Assembly (NCBI GenBank): GCA_019677205.1
Contig: JAAMXY010000081.1
Location: 1 to 34,338 of the forward strand
Direction: 5' to 3'
Origin: Pinguiococcus pyrenoidosus
Lineage: Eukaryota > Sar > Pinguiophyceae > Pinguiochrysidales > Pinguiochrysidaceae
Length of the DNA: 34,338 nucleotides
Part shown: in pieces, positions 9,565 to 19,030 of the stretch
Layout: each line of letters begins with the position of its first letter
Position numbering within the stretch: the first letter of the stretch is position 1
Translations under genes and position numbers: made by a program
Notes under the pieces: model-generated
Told to the model about the DNA's origin: nothing
Databases searched by the model: none
The model's input: only the letters and a program-made list of their open reading frames with translations

Positions 9565-10262
9565 GGCGAGGCGGGGGGGGGGCTGCGGAGGGGCTGCGCA
9601 GCGAAAGCGCTTCTGCGCGAAATGGCGCTGAGCGAGGGAGGACAGGACACGAAAAGCGCGCCAAGCCACAAAGCTGGCTTTCCTGGTCCGCAAATCGCAC
9701 TTGAACCTTGAAGTCCGTGGCGCCGAAGACGCCGCATACACGCGGTCAATAGGAAGCTGGGATCGGGGCGCGCGGAAGGCGTGGATTTGCTCGAGGCGCT
9801 CTCCGGCGCGTCTACGGCACGGATTGGACCTTCGCGGAGCCGGTGGTCATTGGCGGATGGGTTCTCAACGGCCACAGCATGGGCGCGCGTGCCCAATGAA
9901 GAAGGTTGCTGGCGAATCCGCCTTGAACTTCTACCGTGGTGGCCGGCGGCGTCCAATCCCCGGCGCGTGATCTTCGGCGAATCTTCCGGCGGGCCATACA
10001 ATACGAATGCATGCCGCGGTGATGATGTTGCATCACCGTCCAGCTGCAACGCCGGAAAGGGACCACAAGGCCGGGAGTGGTTGAACTTGTCAGCTGATCA
10101 TTATTCAGGCATGGCACAGCGAGTGCAACGGGCCGAGCGACGCGCATCTTCCACTGGGATTCTTCAGGTGCAGCTCTCATCATCCAGGAGAGCGCAAGCC
10201 TCTCTCTCCGCCACTCATCCGTCCGACCCTCCTTTAGCCCGTGGTCGCTCTGCAAACGCACC
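9565..10262. other. Shared upstream region of two divergent genes
   Basis: These 698 bp separate the sulfhydrylase (-) from the GH94-like gene (+). They hold a ten-G run just outside the sulfhydrylase start (9573-9582), an E2F-like octamer (9615-9622), two ATTGG (9823, 9849) and two CCAAT (9893, 9953) pentamers. No frame here looks like a gene. Confidence 0.6.
9615..9957. promoter_or_regulatory. E2F-like octamer and four CCAAT-type boxes in a divergent promoter
   Basis: GCGCGAAA at 9615-9622 lies 51 bp upstream of the sulfhydrylase ATG. ATTGG at 9823 and 9849 and CCAAT at 9893 and 9953 sit in the middle of the shared region, two in each orientation, so they could serve either gene. Assignment is by motif only. 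Confidence 0.45.
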
Positions 10263-13200
10263 ATGCAGTACTTTGCCACTGGCTACGAGAGCATCGAGGA
10301 TGGGCAGCCAGGTGCGCGCCATGCGCGGCGGGCCGCTCGTGATGATTCAACTCGTGACGTTCCAGTTCCCTGGCTTTTCACAGGCGCGCGCTCCTCGGCC
10401 TCGGGCGGCGGCGCGCTGCGTGCGTCGCGCCTCGGCTCGCTCCGTCGCATGACGGCAGTCTTCGTCCTGCTCGCGCTTGGCCTCTTTGTGGCCGTGCTGC
10501 GCGTGCCGCAAGGCCAGAGCGTCGGCGAGGGCCAGACCGTTTCTTTGGGGTCTGCGCTCGAAGCGCCCGAAGAGCTGCAGAAGGAAGAGTCGAACAGCTT
10601 CGACGACGAAGGCCGGTACATCATGAAGGACTTCGATCTGCGCAAGCCCATGTCCAGCTTCCTCGCCGGCGTGGCCGGCTACTGGGGCATCCCCATGTGG
10701 GCGTTCTACGCCAACCGCGGTCAGGTGCGTACGTGACTGCAGTGAATCTTGGGTACACGCCGAGGCACGCTGGGTCTGATCGGAGGGAGACGGAACGGAC
10801 CGCAGGGCATCGCGGGCTTCGGAATCAAGAACAAGGATGGCGGGATCAAGAAGTTCTACACGGCCAACGAGGCCTACGAAGACACTTCGCAGAAGGGCTT
10901 CCGCACCTTCGGCAAGGTGAAGCCAACCGGTGAGCACTGCACTGAGCGCTGAGACCAGGCATGCACGGCGGCGTGCCGGACCGGCCCTCACCTTCCTTTG
11001 CGAATCGGTGCCGCCGTGAACGACGTGCGTAGCTGGGGGCGACGAGAGGCTCATTGAGCCGTTCTACTTCGTTGCGCCAATCGAGGGCGTTCAGCGGGAC
11101 ATGCTCATTGGGCGCAACGAGATGGAGATCGTCGAGACGGACGCCAACAGTATGATCAAGACGTCGATCCTGTACTACAGCGTCCCGAACGAAGACTTTC
11201 CCGGACTTGTGCGAACCACGACGATCACGAACACGGCCGACTACGAAGTTGACCTCAGCATCCTCGACGGCCTGGCGAAGCTGGTTCCCTATGGCATATC
11301 CTACGGCGAGCTGAACGCCATGGGCCGGACGATGGAAGCCTGGATGAACGTGTACAACGTGGAGGTCGGGAACACGGACCTCCCGTACTTCCACGTCTCG
11401 CAGAAGACGGGAGACGTCGCGCAAGTCACCGCCGTGAACGAGGGGCACTTCGTGGTTGCCTATCTGAAGGAGGGGGACAGCACCAACCTCGAGAGGCTTC
11501 CCTTCGTGCTGGACCCGCTGAAGGTATTCGGATCCGACTCGACGATGGAGATCCCGTACGGTTTCCTCGGCGCCGACTCGGGAAGGCAGCTTGCCGAGGC
11601 GGACCAGTGCTTCGTCGGGCGCACGCCAACGTCTTTCGCAGCGGTGGACGCGACCGTGGCTCCCGGCGAGAGCATCACCATCTACAGCCTGTACGGCCAT
11701 TCCCGAGACGTCGAAGAGCTGAAGACTGTGATCCTGCCCGTCATTGAGGCGGAGGACTTCTTCGAGACGAAGCGCCAAGAAGCTCGCGAGCTTGCCGATA
11801 CCCTGACGTCGAAGGTGGAGTCCTCGACGAGTTCCGAGCTGTTCGACAAGTATGTCAACATGGACTACCTCGACAACCTGCTCCGTGGGGGGCTTCCCAC
11901 GGTCCTGGGCAACGACGACAGCGACAACGACGGCAAGGCGAAGAAGATCTTCCACACCTTCTCTCGGATTCACGGCGACATGGAGCGTGACTACAACAAC
12001 TTCCTGATCGACATGACCTACTACAGCCAGGGTCCCGGCAACTTCCGCGACGTGAACCAGAATCGCCGCTTGGACGTCTCCTTTGATCCGCGCGTGGGGG
12101 ATTTCAACGTGCGCACCTTCCTGAGTCTCATGCAGCTCGATGGCTACAACCCGCTTACGGTGCCCACGGCGATGTTCAAGATTCCCACCCAGGACGGGAT
12201 CAACCGCGTGGTGAGCAAGGTTGCGTACTACGCAGGCGCGGTCAACGAGAGTGCGCCGGCGAAGCTGGAAAGCATCTTGGCCGCGCCGTTCCGGCCGGGG
12301 CAGCTCTTTGCCGACATGAAGACGCACAACATCGTTCTGCCCCCGAGCATGTCCAAGGCGGAGTTCCTGAACGATGTGGTTGACGAAGCGAATCAGCATA
12401 CCGTCGCCATGTATGCGCAGAACGGCTTCTGGGCCGACCACTGGACCTATGATCAGGATCTCCTCGACGACTTCTTGCGCATCTTCCCCGACAAGGAGAG
12501 GTGGCTCCTGTTCCATTCCGATCCGCTGCCCTCGTATATCTCCCCCTCCGTGGTGCTTCCTCGGGCAAAGCGCTACACGGTCGCAAAGGAGAACGGCCGT
12601 GACTTCGTGCGGCAGTATCATTCCGTTGCCGACGGCGACAGCTGTCCGCACGCAAGGACCGAGCTGCTGAAGGACATCTGGTCCAACCCTCACTACGTCG
12701 GTGACACCCAGGGAGGGGCTGCCTGGCATCCGGAAGCCAAAGGAAAGGCAGTCCGCCTCCCCATAGTGAGCAAACTGTCCATGCTCGGCATCCTCAAGTT
12801 CGCGACGCTGGATCCGCTTGGAATGGGCGTGGAGATGGAAGGCGGCAAGCCCGGTTGGAACGACGCCATGAACGGGCTGCCGGGGCTCGTCGGGAGCGGC
12901 ATGCCAGAGTCCTACGAGACGTTGAGGCTTCTGACGTATCTGAGCGAGACGCTCAAGGGATATGACGGAGAGCATGTCCCGTTCCCGTACGAGTTCTCGA
13001 CGATGCTCTTCGCGGTGAACTCCGCGCTGCACAAGTACCTGAACCCCGCCAACACCAGGGTTGAGTCGAAGGACGAGTTCCTCTCGCTCACGCATGTCCC
13101 GAAAGAGGACTTCGAGCTCTGGGATGCGGTGAACACGGCGAAGGAGAAGTATCGCGAGGGAATCGTTGGCAAGCTTTCCGGCTACAAGAAGAGATGGACT

Positions 13201-14284
13201 CCGGAGGACGTCTCGAAATCCATGCAGAAGATGATCATTCGCTTGAAGGAGGGACAGCAGCGAGCGCTGTGGCTGAGCCAGACCGGCATTGCCCCGACGT
13301 ACTTCTACTTCAACGCGGACGGGTACTATCAAAAGGAGTCGAAGGAGCAGCCCGTTCCGTACCACACGGCCTTCGACACCATCGTCACGTCCTTCGAGAT
13401 GCCTTCGATTCTGCCGCTCTTTTTGGAAGGCCCCGTGAGGCAGATGAAGATTCTGGACAGCACGGAGGAGAAGCGGCAGGTCCACGACGACGTCCTAGGG
13501 TCCACCCTGTATGATTCGAAGCTTGGCCTTTACCTTATCAGCGAGTCGCTCGAGGGACAGCCCATCACCATCGGTCGGATGATGGCGTTTCCTCCTGGTT
13601 GGCTCGAGAACCAATCTGTGTGGACGCACATGTCCTACAAGTACTACCTGGAGCTCATTCGCGCCGGCCTCTACGACGAGTTTTTCACCGCGATCAAGAC
13701 CGGGTTGGTGCCGTTCATGAACGCAAAGGTAGATTTTTTTTCGCCACGTGCCGCTGCTGTCTTGGCGGCCGCAAGGGACAAGGCAACCGCCTCACGAGTT
13801 CTCACATGTTGCGTTTCTCTCGCAGGTGTACGGGCGATCTCCTTTGGAATGCTCGTCCTTCATCGTCTCCTCAGCTTTCCCGGACAACACGTTGCACGGA
13901 ACTGGATTCCTTGCTCGCTTGTCTGGATCCACTGCGGAGTTCCTCTCGATGCTCAGCCTCATGATGGTCGGGCACCAGCCATTCGTGGTAGATAACAATT
14001 CAGGTGGCAACCTGCGGCTGCAGCCCAGGCCCATTGTCCCGAAGTGGCTCTTCAAAGAGGACGGAAGCGTGAGTTTCCTCTTCCTGGGCAAGACCTGGCT
14101 GACGTACCACGTCAAGTCTGGCTTCTTCGACAGCGACGACGAGATTTGGGACATGCTCCCCGAGAGGATCGAGTATGAGATGGACGATGGCTCCACCGGG
14201 AAATACGACGGTGACTCGCTTCCCCACGATGTTGCCATCTCCGCCCGGAATCTGGAGATCGCCACGATTGACGTCTTCTACTAA
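10263..14284 (+). CDS. GH94-like glycoside phosphorylase, type II membrane anchored
   Basis: Predicted 1246 aa from exons 10263-10724, 10806-10929, 11033-13728 and 13826-14284 (introns 80, 103 and 97 nt). Residues 63-81 (MTAVFVLLALGLFVAVLRV) form one hydrophobic span after a basic N-terminus, so the enzyme domain should face the secretory lumen or cell exterior. The body matches the large (about 1100 aa) GH94-superfamily phosphorylases. Blocks seen are GFGIKNKDG near residue 160, YSVPNED, RTTTITN, then GNFRDVNQNRR with VGDFNVRTFLSLMQ, and KPGWNDAMNGLPGL. Asp806 in GWNDAMNG corresponds in my reading to the general acid of GH94 (WND motif). Inorganic-phosphate cleavage or synthesis of beta-glucans is the family chemistry. 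Whether the substrate is beta-1,2-, beta-1,3- (GH149/GH161-like) or another glucan cannot be told from sequence. Confidence 0.75.
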
Positions 14285-14721
14285 GGGATTGCGAGAGACG
14301 TCCAGGGATACCGAATCGGAGGTCCCGGTGCAAGGACAGAATTGAGGTGGCTCAGCTGTTCTTGCGGGTCGAGGGACAAAAGCTTTTGACGGGACGAGAC
14401 TGTCCACGAATACTGCATGTGTAGGAAAGATGGGAAGCAAGCTTCCTGGAGTCGTGGCTCAGGGGTTGATTTTGATGCCAGCACAAGGGTGCTTTGGTTT
14501 GCAGCATGGACTTCGGGTTACTGAAACATGTGAGAAAAGCAGACCTCTAAGCGATTCCGCGTCTACTGGCTAGGGCTCCGCGTCTTCCAACCATGGCTCC
14601 AATTCACACGGGCAGCGAAGGCGGCGTTGGAGTCACAACAGCTCGGGAGCGTCTCCTAAATCCCTCTCTCCCGGCTTTCCAAACAGCTTCTTGTACATGC
14701 GGCACTTGGCCATGTATATCA

Positions 14722-14837
14722 GATCATCATCATCATCATCATCATGAAATCATCATCATCATGAAATCATCAGCGTAATGAAATCATCATCACCATGAAA
14801 TCATCAGCGTCGTGAAATCATCAGCGTCGTGAAATCC
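14722..14837. repeat. ATC microsatellite grading into ATGAAATCATCAGCGTC minisatellite
   Basis: It begins as pure ATC triplets and continues as five to six imperfect units of about 17 bp containing GAAATCATCA followed by GCGTC, GCGTA or TCACC. Likely grown by slippage and unequal copying. Confidence 0.85.
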
Positions 14838-14892
14838 TGCATGTTCTATTGAAATTTTAATTTGAGTAAAACAAAAAGTCTGCAATCGCCTG

Positions 14893-15081
14893 ATTGGGTT
14901 GGCATAGTTTGCAAGCAACAACAACCCCAAATATATTTTCAAGTTACGCAATAAAGCCGCATGATTGGTCATGGTTGCTCAAGTGCTCTTCAGGAGATCC
15001 GCGATTGGTCAATATCGGTGCTCGCCCGTTTGTCCTTCAAGATCAGATACGAGAATCGCGCTGCAGAAGCTTCTTTCCCGC
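14893..15081. promoter_or_regulatory. Three ATTGG boxes plus TTTCCCGC octamer
   Basis: ATTGG at 14893, 14964 and 15004, then TTTCCCGC at 15074-15081, 63 bp before the chosen ATG of the dienoyl-CoA reductase. The arrangement resembles the promoter of the WW-domain gene. If the longer N-terminal frame of the reductase is real, part of this would be coding. Confidence 0.5.
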
Positions 15082-15144
15082 CATTTTCTCTACCGTTTTG
15101 CCGCACATTTCCGCCAGATCTCCACCTCAAGAGGCGACACCGCG

Positions 15145-17951
15145 ATGAGTAAGTTCAGTCGGCTTCTGCAGCCGCTGGACCTCGGGCACACCACCCTGCG
15201 CAACCGCGTGGTCATGGGGTCCATGCACACCGGACTAGAAGAGCCCGCGTGGGGCCAAGGCCTGCGCGCCATGGGCGAGTTCTTCGCCGAGAGAGCGCGC
15301 GGAGGAGTGGGTCTCATGGTGACCGGGGGCATCTCGCCGAACAGGGCCGGGTGGGTGTATCCCTTCGCGGCCAAGCTCACCACCAAGGCGGAAGTGGAGC
15401 TCCATCGCGACGTCACCGCGCCGGTTCATGCTGCCGGTGGGAAGGTACGTCGCGAAGTAGCAAGGCGAGTTGCACATGACAGGGCGGAAGCCGGACGTCC
15501 AGCTGTGGAACGACGCGAAGGGCGTTGGGACCTCAAAAGAAGCTGCTTTGGCAGGCAATGCGCAACTGCCTTAGGAGAGCGTCTGGCTTATGCCCTTGCC
15601 CTTTGCCTTTTTTTGCAGATCGCCATGCAGATTCTCCACGCAGGAAGGTATGCGTACCATCCTCTTGGTGTCGCGCCGAGCAATGTCAAGGCGCCGATCG
15701 GCTGGTTCACTCCGCGGGCCTTGTCCACGGAAGAGGTGTACGACACAGTTGAGGACTACGCGCGAGCGGCCACCTTGGCGAGGGAAGCCGGCTACGACGG
15801 AGTGGAAATCATGGGATCCGAGGGCTATCTGATCAATCAGTTCATCGTTGAGCGCACGAACAAGCGGACGGATGAGTGGGGTGGGAGCTACGAGAATCGC
15901 ATGCGCTTTCCCACGGAGATTGTGCGCCGAGTCCGCCAGGCCGTTGGGGACGATTTCATCATCATGTACAGGTGGGACGGTCCTCAGCGCTGCCCCCCCG
16001 CCCCCACTCCCCCCCAAATGGAAATGCGATGCTGATCTTGAGCCTTGCAATCGGAATAGACTCAGCATGCTGGATCTCGTGGAAGGGGGATCCGTCTGGC
16101 CGGAGATTGTCCAGCTGGCCAAGGCCGTCGAAGGCGCAGGCGCGGACATTATCAACACGGGCATCGGCTGGCATGAAGCGCGCATCCCAACGATTGCGAC
16201 CTGTGTCCCACGAGGTGGCTTCGCGTGGGTAACCAAGAAGCTGAAAGGCGAAGTGGGCATCCCTCTCTGCACGACGAACCGGATCAACGACCCGACCGTG
16301 GCGGAGCAAATCCTGAACGACGATTGCGCCGACATGGTAAGACGTCGGCTGCTGCTGATTGGATCAGAGCACTGTGTGATGCCGTGGTGCTGCCTCGCTT
16401 GCCTCTCTGTACAAACCTCAGATCAGCATGGCGAGGCCGTTCCTTGCCGACCCGTACTTCGTCAAGAAGGCCATGGAAGGAAGGGAGCTCGACATCAACA
16501 CCTGCATCGGCTGCAATCAGGCTTGTCTTGATCACACGTTCAAGGGCAAGCGAGCATCGTGCCTTGTGAATCCTCTCGCCTGCTACGAAAGCGAGTTTCG
16601 GATCACGCCCATTGCGGGTCCGTCGGACAAGCGGCGCATCGCAGTCATCGGAGCTGGCCCTGCGGTGCGTCCGTTCCCTTGATTGTTGTAGGCGGAAGCG
16701 CCGCTCCCCCCCCCCTGTCTCACGAGGTGGGATGGTTGCGCAGGGACTGGCTGCAAGCACGACAGCTGCAGAGCGAGGGCATGACGTGGTACTCTTCGAA
16801 GCAAGCGGTGAGATTGGCGGGCAATTCAACATGGCCAAGACCATTCCCGGCAAGGAGGAGTTTTACGAGACGCTCCGCTACTTCAATCGCCGCATCGAGC
16901 AAACGGGAGTCGACCTGCGCCTCAACACACGTGCTGATGTCGCCACCATGAAGAGCGAAGCCTTCGACGCAGTGGTAAGCTCGGTCGTGGTCTCGTCTCG
17001 TCTCGTCTGATGCGAAATGCTGATGCAAGCGCCGCGACACAGATCCTCGCGACCGGCGTGGAGCCGCGGACCCTCAGAGACTCTCTGCCGGGTGCGGCTG
17101 ACAGCCCCATCTTCCTTTCCTATGTGGACGTGCTGGCGAAGAATGCCCCGGTCGGCAAGAACGTGGTCGTCATCGGCGCTGGGGGGATCGGCTTCGACGT
17201 GTGCGAGCGCCTCGTCCACAACGAGGAGCACCCGGCCTCCTCCGTTGATGTGGATACCTTTCTGAAAGAGTGGGGCGTCGACGGCTCGAATGAAGGACGG
17301 GGTGGCCTCGCTCCCAACGGCGCGGAAGAGCTAGAACCCGCGAGGCAGATCACCCTTCTGCAGCGCAAATCCGGCAAGCTCGGCGCTGGGCTTGGTAAGA
17401 CGAGAACTTGCATGGGGCTCCGCAAGAGGCTGTGGCCCTGACGTTTGCGTCTTGTTTTGCGAGTAGGGAAGACGACGGGCTGGATTCATCGACAGCAGCT
17501 GAAGAAGAAGGGGGTGAACATGATGGGCGGCGTGAAGTATCTCAGCGTCGAGCCGGTAAGAACCGCCCGAAAGCCATTTGATGCCCAAGGCGTCAAATTT
17601 TACATGCTGTCTCCCTGCGTCTCCCTGCGTCTCCCAAATGATTCGTAGGACGGCCTGAGAATTGAAGTGAAGGGTGAGGAACGGACGCTCAAGTGCGACA
17701 CGATCGTCGTGTGTGCTGGCCAGTCCCCGAAGCGGGAGCTAGAGAAGCCGCTTGCAGAAGCTGGATTCGATGTCTTCAAGATTGGAGGGGCCGAGAAGGC
17801 CGCTGAGCTCGATGCGAAGCGCGCAATTGACCAAGGGACGCGCCTAGCAGCTCAGATAGAGCATGCCACCACTGGGCAGGTCTTCAATGCACCCGTGGGC
17901 CTCACGGAAAGGCTCATGGAAGGCGCCGAGAAGCTGTTGAAGGTGGCTTGA
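15145..17951 (+). CDS. fadH: NADPH-dependent 2,4-dienoyl-CoA reductase, FadH type
   Basis: Predicted 715 aa from eight exons (15145-15444, 15619-15971, 16060-16336, 16422-16664, 16744-16974, 17043-17394, 17467-17555, 17649-17951); every junction keeps frame. The N-terminal half is an FMN-binding old-yellow-enzyme TIM barrel (LRNRVVMGSMHTG, ILHAGRYAYHP, QFIVERTNKRTDEWGGSYENR). A 4Fe-4S site follows, Cys338, 341, 345 and 357 (CIGCNQAC, 11 residues, Cys). The C-terminal half binds FAD (VIGAGPAGLAA) and NADPH (VVVIGAGGIGFDVCE). The enzyme reduces dienoyl-CoA esters during beta-oxidation of unsaturated fatty acids. The same frame is open upstream to 14965 and encodes an Arg-rich stretch that could be a mitochondrial presequence, so the start is uncertain. 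Introns 2 and 4 contain long C tracts. Confidence 0.92.
15993..16015. other. C-tract intron of the reductase gene with G-quadruplex potential on the opposite strand
   Basis: Intron 2 of the dienoyl-CoA reductase contains C7, C5 and C7 runs separated by one and three bases. The complementary strand therefore has dense G runs. Intron 4 of the same gene has a C10 run at 16706-16715. Confidence 0.7.
17608..17636. repeat. TCTCCCTGCG short repeat in intron 7 of the reductase gene
   Basis: Two and a half tandem copies of a 10-bp pyrimidine-rich unit near the 3' end of the last intron, possibly serving as the polypyrimidine tract. Confidence 0.7.
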
Positions 17952-18115
17952 GCGCCTGGTGCGCGTGATGTGTGCATCTGTGGGAGGCATGATGGTGAGC
18001 ACCTCTCGAATAGAAGAAAAGCGCCGCGTCATCACAGCAACACTGAAGACGCGCTACAGAACAAGGACTTCAGTATAGTTGCAACAAGCCTCCTATCGGA
18101 TGCTGGAGCGACGGT

Positions 18116-18902
18116 CTACAAGCCCAGGAGGCGGCGAGCGGCTCTCACATCATCCGGATCACAATACTTCAGGGCGACCTCGAAGTCGGAAATGGCCCTT
18201 TCCAAAGATCGCTTGGCGAACGTGATCTTCACGTCCGTCATCGTGTTCACGGCGACGCGGGATGTGTATTCATTCTTCAGGTCATCGAAGGCGTCGTATT
18301 CCACCACCTAGACAAACCCATTCGCGAGCACTACGTCAATGGTTCCGCAGTAGTGCTGCGCTATATCTTGGTTGTTGTTGCCAGGAAGGGCTTCACCTGT
18401 GCCAGAAACTCCGCTGCGTCCTTGGCATTCGCTACGATGAGAGATGCCTTGCCGATCTCATAGCCGCTATCCTTCGGCCATCCCGCTCCTCTGGTGATTC
18501 TCTTCAGCGTGCTCTCTTGCAAAATCTACACATCGTAGAATGATCATCACGGCGGTGCCTCCATCATGACTCGCCCACATGGACGCCCTCGTCGCCTACC
18601 TGCTTCACCCCCGGCCTCAAGGCCTTGATATCCCCCTCTTCGAGCTTGGAAAGAACCGACTGCGTACCCCTCTGTGCAATCAGCAATGCAGCGGCTGCCG
18701 GGATGTCGACAGTGGCGGCGTCTACGGCGGGCACCAGAGGCCCGGAGGCGAGCAGCGCCAAGCTGCCCCCGACGGCCCCGACGAATCCCGAGCGGTCCAG
18801 GGAGAGACATGCTGGACTGGAGGTGCCTCGTCTCCAGCAGTGTCCCAATGGAGCCAGCACGAGAACAATCAGACCCGCAATGCGCTTGGCATACTGCGGC
18901 AT
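18116..18902 (-). CDS. Predicted thylakoid-lumen helical protein, function unknown
   Basis: Predicted 207 aa from exons 18902-18600, 18525-18397 and 18307-18116 (introns 74 and 89 nt, both phase 0). An upstream in-frame ATG at 18938 is possible. The N-terminus looks like a complex-plastid lumen address: a signal peptide (IAGLIVLVLAPLGHC), a basic Ser/Arg stretch, then a second hydrophobic span (FVGAVGGSLALLASG) ending at VDA before ATVDIPAA, a thylakoid-peptidase-like site. The mature part, about 145 aa, is mostly predictable helix (AQRGTQSVLSKLEEGDIKAL, YEIGKASLIVANAKDAAEF, FAKRSLERAISDFEVALKYC). I do not recognise a named family; a PsbQ-like four-helix bundle is a weak possibility. It sits head to head with the gene at 19031 across about 130 bp. 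Confidence 0.6.
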
Positions 18903-18952
18903 CTCCCACGAGAGCGGCGTTGTCCGCTTCCTTTGCAATCCGTGCGAGTCTG

Positions 18953-19011
18953 TCGCGTGATATTTGATATTAACCTAAATATTAGATGTGTAATCAAGAA
19001 AAATCACGCGA
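18953..19011. promoter_or_regulatory. Inverted repeat TCGCGTGAT ... ATCACGCGA in a very short divergent promoter
   Basis: Perfect 9-bp arms at 18953-18961 and 19003-19011 flank 41 bp of AT-rich DNA. The similarity continues inward after one mismatch (TTT matching AAA). It lies between the lumen-protein start (18902) and the TIM-barrel start (19031), so it is well placed to serve both. Confidence 0.5.
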
Positions 19012-19030
19012 TATCTTGAGACAGACGCTC

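Larger units (their letters stand above)
14285..15144. other. Intergenic region upstream of the dienoyl-CoA reductase gene
   Basis: 860 bp between two genes on the + strand. It holds an ATC/17-bp minisatellite (14722-14837), an AT-rich stretch (about 14840-14960), three ATTGG pentamers and an E2F-like TTTCCCGC octamer. No separate gene is supported. Confidence 0.55.

Noticed and set aside
10846-13485. 879-codon open frame on the minus strand opposite the GH94-like gene
   Set aside because: It mirrors the codon bias of the sense gene; its translation is rich in Arg, His, Val and Leu with no domain, and the sense strand has clear family blocks.
14722-14837. Regularly spaced short repeats considered as a CRISPR array
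   Set aside because: Units are about 17 bp with no unique spacers and grade into an ATC microsatellite; the DNA is eukaryotic.
15145-17951. Bacterial contamination suggested by FadH, MetY-type and EF-P genes
   Set aside because: All three are split by GT-AG introns and two carry organellar presequences, so they belong to the eukaryotic genome.
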